From contig CP034120.1 in assembly GCA_003856375.1 (NCBI GenBank), positions 806,001 to 870,000 of the forward strand: a stretch of DNA of 64,000 nt, in the 5' to 3' direction. This document shows positions 46,977 to 56,500 of the stretch, piece by piece (the first letter of the stretch is position 1; each line of letters begins with the position of its first letter). Made by a program: the position numbers and the translations under genes. Source of the DNA: Glaciecola amylolytica (GTDB lineage: Bacteria; Bacteroidota; Bacteroidia; Flavobacteriales_D; Crocinitomicaceae). The notes beneath the pieces are model-generated. The model saw only the letters and a program-made list of their open reading frames with translations, was not told the origin of the DNA and made no database searches.

Positions 46977-48352
46977 TAGTATAGTTTGATTTTCAGCCCC
47001 AATTGTAATCTGCTGTTGCGGTCGAAGGTCTTGTTGAAGCTGTTGTTTTTCGTAATGTCAGTAAAGCCGTAATGATATAGGGCCTGGATTGACATAAACC
47101 GGCTGAATTGATAAACATACCCGATTGATACCGAAAAATTAAAACGATTAAAGGTGCTGTAATACAACTTGCTGTTCGTTCTTTTCGGACTTTCGTCCGT
47201 GTAATTTTCAATTTCATACCGTTCACTCGGATCAACCAATAAGTATTCAATACCTAGTTCTGCTGTTACTTTGTGATGAGGCCACAACTGAAAATTCACT
47301 TGAGGGAGCAAACTGATATAATTGAGCGTGGTTTTGTTCAGAATCGTCGTTGTTTTGCTGGAATTAGTTGTGTCACCTACAATTCTTCTGTATGAAATTC
47401 TCGGTATGGAATGGTATTCCAGCCCGACACCGATCCCGATTTTACGGGAAAGCTGGTAATTGTAAGAAAGACCAATACTTTCCTTGAAGATAACACGATG
47501 TTGTAGTTCCTTCATCCCAAACATCGTGTTTACTCCAAGGTTCAGAAATAGCTGGTGTTTACGAGGTTCAACTTCTGTTTGAAGAGAACTGCTCAGGCTG
47601 TCGATTGTTTGTTTAGATATGCTGTCCCTGTTAAATGCGAGTAATGCCGGTTTTGACGGCAGATTATCCAAATCAAGGTAACGATTTGAATCAATTTCAA
47701 CCTTTTCATTCGGATTATCCGGAACCGTAGGATGAGTCGTTAAACTGGCAGAAACCGGAGAAATAGAATCTGTTTCAGTGATACGATTCATACCTTCTGT
47801 TTTGAAATCAGTGACGATTTTTGTGCGAGGGTTTTTGTTTTTAAATGAATTGCTGGATTTTCGGGAAACTTTAAACTGCGCTAGTGTTTGTTTGTGTCTA
47901 AAGCTTTGTTTTTTCTTGTTTTCAAGTACACGATCATCTTTGTTCGCAGCAGCAGATAAAAACCGGGTCGTGGTTTTCTTTTTTGAATGAAGACCGTCAT
48001 TTCCGTGGTGGTTCATGTTGCTATCCGCCGTTGTGGAAATTGTGCCACCCTGATTTTTGATTCCATTAGAAGAGATTGAATTCTTAGCAGATGAATTCTG
48101 CGCAGAGATCATTTTTTCAGTGGTTGCTTTTTTATCAGCAGAATTTGAAGCATCTCCTTTTGAAAGGAAGTAAATTCCGACCAATAGAATGGAGGCGAAG
48201 CCCAATGCAGAAGTGAGCCACCAGATCAGAATGCGTCGTCTTTGTTTTTGCTTTTCAGCGTCATACAATGCAAAGGCATCCTGCATGTAACTTTCGTTGA
48301 ATTCCAGTCCCTCGGGAATCGGATCGAATTCTATGTTGTTAAAATCTTCCAT
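46976..48352 (-). CDS. Barrel-like protein with cytosolic N-tail and one TM helix, downstream of ECF sigma (anti-sigma candidate)
   Basis: A 458-residue protein. Residues 1-40 are cytosolic in character (NIEFDPIPEGLEFNESYMQD, then a basic RRR stop). Residues 41-63 form one transmembrane helix. About 70-260 is a low-complexity, basic and Ser/Thr-rich linker. From about 265 the sequence turns into alternating strands of an outer-membrane barrel type (LFLNLGVNTMFGMKELQHRV to LQLGLKIKLY). It starts 9 nt after the ECF sigma gene, the usual place of an anti-sigma factor. An inner-membrane helix plus a barrel-like end in one protein is odd and could span the periplasm. The anti-sigma role is inference. 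Confidence 0.7.
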   Translation of the reverse strand: MEDFNNIEFDPIPEGLEFNESYMQDAFALYDAEKQKQRRRILIWWLTSALGFASILLVGIYFLSKGDASNSADKKATTEKMISAQNSSAKNSISSNGIKNQGGTISTTADSNMNHHGNDGLHSKKKTTTRFLSAAANKDDRVLENKKKQSFRHKQTLAQFKVSRKSSNSFKNKNPRTKIVTDFKTEGMNRITETDSISPVSASLTTHPTVPDNPNEKVEIDSNRYLDLDNLPSKPALLAFNRDSISKQTIDSLSSSLQTEVEPRKHQLFLNLGVNTMFGMKELQHRVIFKESIGLSYNYQLSRKIGIGVGLEYHSIPRISYRRIVGDTTNSSKTTTILNKTTLNYISLLPQVNFQLWPHHKVTAELGIEYLLVDPSERYEIENYTDESPKRTNSKLYYSTFNRFNFSVSIGYVYQFSRFMSIQALYHYGFTDITKNNSFNKTFDRNSRLQLGLKIKLY

Positions 48353-48361
48353 CGCTTTGAA

Positions 48362-48898
48362 TTAATTGATGTCTAACATTTTTCGCAATTTCTTTTTTGC
48401 ATCCGAATAGTGCCACATACTGGTGTTTTCGTTGATGTCGAGCAAACTTGCAATTTCGTGGTGCTTGTAACCATCTACGGTATAAAGATTGAATACACTT
48501 TTGGTCATCGGGGGCAAAAGCTGGGCCTTTTCCCTGATTAATTCAATCTTTTCCCGAATGATCGCGTCATCCTCATCATCCCAGGATGTTTGAGTGAATT
48601 GCGTAATATCTTCCGTAGGTCTGACACGTTCCTGTTCGCGTTTTTCCTTTTTCAGCTCGTTGAGTATTGTATTGATGAGCACGCGTTTTGCCCAGTAATC
48701 AAATGGATTGTTCTGATCATATTTTTTCAGATTCAGTAGTATTTTTACAAAACCAAGGTTGAAAAAATGCACTGCCTGTTCCTTTCCGTTTGAATAACGA
48801 TAGGCCGTGCCGATAAATTTGGCATAGCATTGCCTGTAAAAGAGTTCCTGCGCTCTTCTGTCTTCTTCAATACAACGTTTTATCAATTCGATTTCCAC
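48362..48898 (-). CDS. ECF-type RNA polymerase sigma factor
   Basis: A 178-residue sigma-70 family factor with only regions 2 and 4. Region 2 spans about 15-80 (FYRQCYAKFIGTAYRY, later NPFDYWAKRVLINTILNELK). Region 4 spans about 120-175 (LPPMTKSVFNLYTVDGYKHH, then EIASLLDINENTSMWHYSDA, the -35-reading helix-turn-helix). The start is GTG at 48898; no ATG is in frame before an upstream stop. It lies 18 nt downstream of the barrel gene and 9 nt upstream of the TM-barrel gene, so it is the middle gene of a three-gene operon. A motif shared by three nearby promoters probably marks its own regulon. Confidence 0.92.
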   Translation of the reverse strand: MEIELIKRCIEEDRRAQELFYRQCYAKFIGTAYRYSNGKEQAVHFFNLGFVKILLNLKKYDQNNPFDYWAKRVLINTILNELKKEKREQERVRPTEDITQFTQTSWDDEDDAIIREKIELIREKAQLLPPMTKSVFNLYTVDGYKHHEIASLLDINENTSMWHYSDAKKKLRKMLDIN

Positions 48899-48916
48899 AG
48901 AATGCTTTTTGTCGGA

Positions 48917-49624
48917 TTAAAACTTAGCTGTTAAACCAATCGATAGAAGCGGTCCGCCAAGTCCCACTTCCGTAAGTAAACTCATACTTTCGCTGAAGTT
49001 GTAACGCAAACCATAGCAAATCCGGCCTGTAATTGGAAATCCGCGTGAAACATCCATGCCGGAGCTGCTTGGTAGTCCTCCTTCTCCTTCCTGCTTTTCT
49101 TCCTTAAACTTGTTAAACTTCAGGTTAAATCCCAATGCCGTGTAGAAATACGTATTGACCTTTGGACGATCTACAAAAAAATGACGGGTGTAAACCACCT
49201 GAGTGCGCAAACGGTGCATGCTGTAAAACAGATTGCTGTTGGAAATCATGTAGGAACTTCCATTCCAGGTAGAATCGGTTCGCGTGCCTGATGCTTTATA
49301 ACCGTTGTAAGTAATCATCAGGCCAAGGCTGTTTTTTTTATCCCATTTGTAATCAAAACGCAGGAAAAGCGGCTTGATCTTTATATCGGTAACAACAATA
49401 TCCGTCTGAGAAGATAGAATATTGTTAATACTGTCAGCCATGTAATAAATCGTTGTTTCCTGATCGGGGGAGTAGAAATAACTCACCAATCCGTAAGCTG
49501 CGGAAAGATGAAACTTTTTATATTTCTTGTCTGCTTCCTGTTCCTGCGCGCAGCTAATCACCGGTAAAAACAGCATGATTAAAAGTGCGAATTTCCAAAA
49601 AGAACCCAGTTGTGTTGTTTTCAT
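48917..49624 (-). CDS. Outer-membrane beta-barrel protein, first gene of ECF sigma operon
   Basis: A 235-residue protein with a signal peptide (about 1-26, to SCAQ). A small barrel pattern follows, ending EVGLGGPLLSIGLTAKF. A VISCAQ segment could also be read as a lipobox, so lipidation is possible. The C-terminal two strands (YGLRYNFSESMSLLTEVGLG) match those of the neighbour at 49780-50409 (AGLRYSFSKHFGVNAELGIG), so the two are paralogues. It leads the operon with the ECF sigma factor and has a putative ECF promoter 27 nt upstream of its ATG. A role as sensor or target of that sigma factor is inferred from position. Confidence 0.75.
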   Translation of the reverse strand: MKTTQLGSFWKFALLIMLFLPVISCAQEQEADKKYKKFHLSAAYGLVSYFYSPDQETTIYYMADSINNILSSQTDIVVTDIKIKPLFLRFDYKWDKKNSLGLMITYNGYKASGTRTDSTWNGSSYMISNSNLFYSMHRLRTQVVYTRHFFVDRPKVNTYFYTALGFNLKFNKFKEEKQEGEGGLPSSSGMDVSRGFPITGRICYGLRYNFSESMSLLTEVGLGGPLLSIGLTAKF

Positions 49625-49650
49625 ATACTTTGCTCAATGATGAGATTTCA

Positions 49651-49685
49651 GTGAATAAACAATTGTCAAATAAAAAACCTTTGGT
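49651..49685 (-). promoter_or_regulatory. Putative ECF sigma promoter 1 (before the sigma operon)
   Basis: On the minus strand ACCAAAGG (49685-49678), a 15-nt spacer, then TTGTTTATTCAC (49662-49651), 26 nt before the barrel ATG. An AT-rich TTAAAAAAAATCATT block lies upstream. The same two blocks with the same spacing occur before two other minus-strand genes. Confidence 0.6.
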
Positions 49686-49779
49686 CAAAAATGATTTTTT
49701 TTAATAATTCCGCCAAAATTAGACGGAATTATTGGAATTGAACAGATTAAGTCTGAAAGCAGGACGGAAATCTAAACCA

Positions 49780-50409
49780 TTAGAAACGGAAATGAAAGCC
49801 GGCGTTCAATATAGGTCCACCGATTCCAAGTTCAGCATTCACACCAAAATGCTTGGAAAAGGAATACCGCAATCCGGCATATGTTCTCAATGAAATGGGG
49901 AAATTAATAATAAGCGGGTATTCATTTCGGGAGGTTGAAGTGCCGTTGATCAGCAATTTTCTTGTTTGGTTGTTCATCCCGACACCGCCTCCAAGGTACA
50001 CGTCCAGATTGGGATTGGAAATGGGGAAGTGGTAGGCAATACGTATTTGTGTTTTAAAACGATTGATGATGTATTCGGCTTCCTTTATAATTCCTGTGTT
50101 AAACTCGGTTACTACTCCGGTAGATTTTCGTTGCAGGTAGTAGAAATCGATTCCCAGGCTAAATGAGGGTGTCAATAAATGATCGTAACGAAGACCCAAA
50201 GACCCCAGATTATTAAAACGGTTGAAGTCGAATTGATCCTGATCACCGTTCATTGTTGACAAAGTCTGAAGATTCAAACCTGTACTCGGGCCGTAAGAAA
50301 CTTCCAGGTAATTTCTCATTTTTGAAGGGGCTTCCTGAGCTGCTGCAAATTTTCCTGCCAATAAAAGAACTCCTGTAAAGATGTACGTTTTTCTAATTAT
50401 TCGTTTCAT
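49780..50409 (-). CDS. Outer-membrane beta-barrel protein, paralogue of the sigma-operon barrel
   Basis: A 209-residue protein with a signal peptide (about 1-24, to FAAAQ) and a compact eight-strand-type barrel pattern. It includes IRIAYHFPISNPNLDVYLGG, ending LNAGFHFRF. The C-terminal strands are clearly related to those of the protein at 48917-49624. It has its own putative ECF promoter about 22 nt upstream of the ATG and is separated from the sigma operon by 155 nt that hold the second copy of the motif. It belongs to the OmpW/OMP_b-brl style of small Bacteroidota barrels; function unknown. Confidence 0.75.
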   Translation of the reverse strand: MKRIIRKTYIFTGVLLLAGKFAAAQEAPSKMRNYLEVSYGPSTGLNLQTLSTMNGDQDQFDFNRFNNLGSLGLRYDHLLTPSFSLGIDFYYLQRKSTGVVTEFNTGIIKEAEYIINRFKTQIRIAYHFPISNPNLDVYLGGGVGMNNQTRKLLINGTSTSRNEYPLIINFPISLRTYAGLRYSFSKHFGVNAELGIGGPILNAGFHFRF

Positions 50410-50431
50410 GATATTTAATTTTAATTGTTCT

Positions 50432-50467
50432 GTTTACTAGACAATTCTCACTTCAAAAATCTTGGGT
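50432..50467 (-). promoter_or_regulatory. Putative ECF sigma promoter 2 (before the 209-aa barrel)
   Basis: On the minus strand ACCCAAGA (50467-50460), a 15-nt spacer, then TTGTCTAGTAAAC (50444-50432), 22 nt before the ATG. A CATTAAAAAATGATC block lies upstream, as in the other two copies. Confidence 0.6.
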
Positions 50468-50525
50468 TGAAACGATCATTTTTTAATGAAATGTGTTTTA
50501 GGAGAATTAAGAGCCTGAATAAACG

Positions 50526-50557
50526 AAGAAAGGCATCCCCGCAGGAATGCCTTTCTT
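50526..50557 (-). terminator. Terminator of the giant repeat protein gene
   Basis: Perfect 11-bp arms AAGAAAGGCAT and ATGCCTTTCTT around a 10-nt loop that can pair a little further (CCCC/GG), 25 nt past the stop codon. The tail on the minus strand is CGTTTATT, so the T tract is mostly within the arm. Confidence 0.7.
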
Positions 50558-50582
50558 GATGATTATTGGATCGAGGTGTTTC

Positions 50583-53500
50583 TTAATTTTTTACAATCTG
50601 TATTGTAGCAGATCTGCCTTCGTTGTCGGATATCGTAAGTAAATAAACACCACGCGCATGTGTAATATCAAGATCGATCAATTGAGTTTCTTCATAGTGC
50701 TGGCTCTCAACCATTCTTCCAAGTGCATCCTGCAATGTCAGGGTGATGGCATGATGCGTTTTGCCTAAGTCAATTTTTACAAGACCCAAAGTCGGATTGG
50801 GATATGCTTTCAGTTCAGTTCCGAAAGAATGACTTTTCACTCCAACATCCGTTACACTTACGCAATCGCTGGTATCTGTACAACCATTCGCTGAGGTAAC
50901 GATCACAGCATATGTACCATTCGCTTCTGGTGTGTAGCTTTGGAAAGTTGCAGGATCAATCGGAGAGAATGAACCGTCGCATTTTACCCATTGATATGTA
51001 GCCCCGGTTTCACCAACTTTCAGCGTACCGTCGTCGAGGATAGTTACGGATACATTGACAGATAGAATGGTTAAGTTTAATGTGACTACTGAATCACAAC
51101 CTGCTGCGTTTGTTCCTGTCCATGTGTATGCCCCGGAAGTGGTATAGTTTGTTCCATGCCAGTTATAATTTCCACACGCCGTTACAGAACTATTTGAACT
51201 TGTCGGTTGCTTGATTATTAAGTTCAATGTTACTACTGAATCACAACCAACTGCATTAGTTCCAATCCATGTATAAGCTCCACTGGAAGTATAAGTTGTA
51301 CCATGCCACGAGTAAGTTCCGCATGATGCTACTGAACTGCTTGAACTTGTTGGCTGTTTGATTGTTAAGTTCAAAGTTACCACTGAATCACAACCTACGG
51401 TATTAGTTCCGATCCATGTATACGCTCCACTGGAAGTATAAGTTGTTCCGTGCCACGAGTAAGTTCCACAAGCGCTGGCACTAAGAGATGAACTTGTCGG
51501 TTGCTTGATTATTAAGTTCAATGTTACCACTGAATCACAGCCAACTGCGTTTGTTCCGATCCATGTATACGCTCCACTGGAAGTATAAGTTGTACCATGC
51601 CAAGTGTAAGTTCCGCATGATGCTACTGAGCTACTTGAACTTGTTGGCTGTTTGATTGTTAAGTTCAAAGTTACCACTGAATCACAACCAACTGCATTAG
51701 TTCCGATCCATGTGTAAGCTCCGCTGGAAGTATAAGTTGTACCATGCCAAGTGTAAGTTCCGCATGATGCTACTGAGCTACTTGAACTTGTTGGCTGTTT
51801 GATTATTAAGTTCAATGTTACCACTGAATCACAGCCAACTGCGTTTGTTCCGATCCATGTATACGCTCCACTGGAAGTGTAAGTTGTTCCGTGCCACGAG
51901 TAAGTTCCGCATGCACTTGCGCTGACGGATGAATTTGTCGGTTGCTTGATTGTTAAGTTCAAAGTTACCGTTGAATCACAACCAGCCGCATTAGTTCCGA
52001 TCCATGTATACGCTCCACTGGAAGTATAAGTTGTTCCGTGCCAAGAGTAATTTCCACAAGCACTTGCGCTGACGGATGAACTTGTCGGTTGCTTGATTGT
52101 TAAGTTCAAAGTTACTACTGAATCACAGCCAACTGCGTTTGTTCCTGTCCATGTGTAAGCTCCACTGGAAGTATAGTTTGTTCCGTGCCAGTTGTAAGTT
52201 CCACACGCACTTGCACTAACAGAAGAACTTGTCGGTTGCTTAATAATTAAATTCAAAGCTACCGTTGAATCACATCCTGCGGCATTTGTTCCTGTCCATG
52301 TGTATGACCCGGAAGTAGTGTAGTTTGTCCCATGCCAAGAGTAATTTCCACAAGCACTTGCGCTAACAGAAGAACTTGTCGATTGTTTGATTATTAAGTT
52401 CAAAGTAACTACTGAATCACAACCAGCCGCATTTATTCCAGTCCATGTGTACGACCCGGAAGTTGTATAGTTTGTTCCGTGCCATGTATAAGTTCCACAA
52501 GCACTTGCGCTGACAGAAGAACTTGTCGGTTGTTTGATTGTTAAGTTCAATGTTACCGTTGAATCACAACCAGCAGCATTCGTTCCTGTCCATGTGTACG
52601 ATCCGGAAGTAGTATAGTTTGTTCCGTGCCAGTTGTAAGTTCCACACGCACTTGCACTAAGAGATGAACTTGTCGGTTGTTTGATTATTAAGTTCAAAGT
52701 AACTACTGAATCACAACCTGCAGCATTTGTTCCAGTCCACGTATAAGCTCCGCTGGAAGTATAGTTTGTCCCATGCCAAGAGTAATTTCCGCAAGCACTT
52801 GCACTAACAGATGAACTTGTCGGTTGTTTGATTATTAAGTTCAAAGTAACTACTGAATCACAACCTGCAGCATTTGTTCCAGTCCACGTATAAGCTCCGC
52901 TGGAAGTATAGGTTGTTCCGTGCCACGAGTAAGTTCCACAAGCACTTGCACTAACAGATGAACTTGTCGGTTGTTTGATTGTTAAGTTCAAAGTAACTAC
53001 TGAATCACAACCAACTGTATTTGTTCCTGTCCAAGTGTACGACCCGGAAGTGGTATAGTTTGTTCCGTGCCAGTTGTAAGTTCCACACGCACTTGCACTA
53101 ACAGAAGAACTTGTCGGTTGTTTGATTGTTAAGTTCAAAGTAACCACTGAATCACAACCTGCTGCGTTTGTTCCAGTCCATGTATATGCTCCACTGGAAG
53201 TATAAGTTGTTCCGTGCCATGTGTAAGTTCCACATGCTGTTGCTGAACTGTTAGACGTCGTTGCTTGCTTGATGATGAGGTTCAGGGTTTCCGTCTTAAT
53301 ACAGCCTGATCCATTTGTTCCCGTCCAGGTGTATGAGCCTGAAGCTGTGTAGGTCGTTCCATGCCAGATGTAAGAAGTACAAGCTGTAACAGAACTGCTT
53401 GATGTTGTCGATTGATTGATCGTAAGATTCAATGTTACTACTGAATCACATCCTGCAGCATTTGTTCCTGTCCAGGTATACAAACCGGAAGTGGTATATG

Positions 53501-56500
53501 TCATTCCGTGCCATGTATAACTGTCACACGCAGTAGCTGTAGTAGTGGAAGTCGTTGGTTGCTTGATTGTTAAATTCAATGTTACCACTGAATCACATCC
53601 TGCAGCATTTGTTCCCGTCCAGGTATATGAACCGGAAGTAGTATAAGTTGTTCCATGCCAGGAGTAATTTCCGCACGCCGTTACTGAGCTGCTTGAACTT
53701 GTCGGTTGTTTGATCGTTAAGTTCAATGTTGCCACTGAATCACAACCCGCAGCGTTTGTTCCTGTCCAGGTATAAGTTCCGCTGGAAGAATAGTTTGTTC
53801 CATGCCATGAATAGCTCGTACAGGCACTCACCGGAGTAGTGGAAGTTGTTGGCTGCTTAATCGTCAGGTTTAATGTTGCCGTAGAGTCACATCCGTTGGC
53901 ATTCGTTCCGGACCAGGTATAAGTTCCGGAGCTTGTATAAGTTGTCCCGTTCCAGATGTAGCTGTTACAAACAGACAGGGTTGTGTTGGAACTTGTTCCG
54001 TTGTCTATTGTTAGGTTCAAAGTAACAATACTATCACAACCCGACACGTTTAATAAGGTGTCTTTGTAAATCCCGGCAACGGTTAAAATTGTTCCGTTAA
54101 ACGAATAAGAACCACCCGGACAAATAGATGCTGTAAACATCGTTTGGTTGACACATGGATCCAGCTCGTAGGCACCGATGTCAACCGTTGTGTTTTGGAT
54201 ACGTGTATTGCCGTCCAGGTCAAGAGTTACTCCAGCCGGAACATAGGTGTTGTTTCCATGATTTATGGCAATAGAGTTCGCAGCCACATGAAAATCATTT
54301 GCTGCGGTGTCTACAAAGAAAGGAGGGAGGTTGTAATTTGTTGCACCATTCGGGAAATGTTGGATAATTGAGTTGAACGGCAGGTAAGAAGCCTGTCCGA
54401 AGTAATTGTCTGTTGACTCGTTGTAGTAAACAATCGAGTTGTAAAGGCTTTTAGTGGAATTGTTGTAAACTCCGGCACCTTTGTCGTCTGCACTGACGCT
54501 GCTGGTAGATTTATTCTCAGAAATTGTAAGACTCGACATGGTTGATGTTGCTGAGTTATAGATCCCGCCTCCATAAGCTTTGTTTGGACTGATCACGCGA
54601 TTACCGGTAATCAGGCAGTTGGAAATGAATCCCGAACCGGCAGTATAGGCTCCACCTCCGAAAACATCTCCTTTATTTGCCTGTGCGGTATTCCCGGAAA
54701 TCTTCGTGCGGAAAATATGCCCGGCACTGGAAAAATAGATTCCACCACCATAGGTTGTAGGAGTATTCGGGTTACCCATTTGGGCAGCGTTGTTTGTGAT
54801 CGTACAGCCATCGATGTGAACCTGATAAGCTGCCGGTGTGGTTTCGATTGAAACACCTCCACCTCTGGTAGCACTTTGATTGATATCCGAATAGGCTGCA
54901 GAGTTTATTTGGTTTCCTGCAAATTCGCAGTTCAATAGTTTAGAAGGTCCGGTTGAAGGTGCTGATGAGATTTCGGAACAGAAACCTGCACCTTTGGTTA
55001 GTGCCTGAACAGAATAACCGGTATATGTTGCATCTGCATTCCCCTGATTGTTATTGTTGTAAAAGGAAGAGTTCCGAACATTAAAATAAGCTGTTGTATA
55101 GATTCCACCTCCATAAGCAATGGCGTTTTGCGGATTGTAGGTCATGTAATTTTCCGTGTTGTAATTCATCGAGGAACTCATCACGTTATTGTTGAACGTA
55201 CAATTGTCCGCATCAAGTACACTAACAGTAAAGAGTCCACCTCCGTATGCTCCTGCCTGTGAAGCGAAAGTTCCTGTTTGATTAACCGTAACAGTTATCG
55301 AGTTGTTATTGAAGTCAGAACCTGTTATCGTTAAAGGAGCACCTCCGTATAATCCAGCTCCTCTTCCGTTGGCAGGAGTCTTGGAAGAAAGGATCGTGTT
55401 GTTTGAAAATTCGCAGTTGTTTACTTCAAAAGGCAGCGAACCAAAAACACCTCCCAGATAAGCACCGGCACCGGAATTTGACTGACCCGAATTAAGTGCG
55501 TTATAATTAAATTGTGAAGTTGAAATATATGCTTTTTTGGTTTGTGTGGTGTAGATACCTCCACCCGATGTAGTAACTCCTCCGGTAGCGGAGTTAGTGA
55601 GAAACTCACAGTTCGAGATGCGCAAGGTATCACCGTTGAAATAAACCCCACCGCCAGATGCTTCACCATAAGTGGAGTTCAAAGCAATAGCCAGAGTTGA
55701 ATTGTTATTGATTTTTGTTCCGGTTAGTTGCAAAGTATTAGCCGTTGACCCGATACAGTAGATTCCACCTCCGTATGAATACGTATTGAGAGATCCGTTT
55801 TTTGCAATAGCATTGTTTAAAATCTGTGAATTGGTTACGATGATATTGGAGACACCTGTTCGTTTCAAACAGATTCCACCACCGTAAACATCTCCGTAGC
55901 CGCCAGATGTTACGGAATTGTTTGAAACAATTGTGCTTGTGATCTGCACAGAAGCTGAGCTGCAATAAATACCGCCACCACCAAGGAAAGCATTACTATT
56001 GTAATAGACACTTGCTTCTACGAGCTTATTGTTGCGGATGACCGAATTTGTTAAAGTCAAGGCACCGCTGTTTTCGATGTACAGACCCGCGCCTGCACCA
56101 CCTGTTGCCCCTTCTGACAAGCAGTTATTGTCTGCAATGATTAAGTTATTTAATTGAACGGTTCCTCCATCCTGAATGAAAATTCCGGCTCCTTTTCCCC
56201 TTACCACGCCTGCGCGGGAGTTACCGCCCACGATCTTGATACCGTCTATAAAAACGGAGGTAGCGTTTCCTACCAGATACATGACGCGGTAAGCATTGTC
56301 AGTATTACTTCCCAACACACCAATATCCCCCGAAAGTATTGTTTCGTTGGTGCGGTTCGCTCCGGAAGCAGCCGGTGTTAAGTTAACACGTTGGTTGATA
56401 TTCGTTTCCGTACCTGCGAAATTCCCGTAAAGTTTCACGTTGTCGCCCAAGACAAAGCTGTTATTCGGGTCATTCATATCGGATGTGTAATATGTTCCGG

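Noticed and set aside
49703-49733. AATAATTCCG/CGGAATTATT hairpin as terminator of the 209-residue barrel gene
   Set aside because: On the minus strand the stem is followed by A residues, not T, so it does not fit an intrinsic terminator for that gene.
51061-54005. Regular direct repeats that could suggest a CRISPR array
   Set aside because: The 147-bp units are in frame, code for a secreted protein and have no unique spacers; there are no cas genes.
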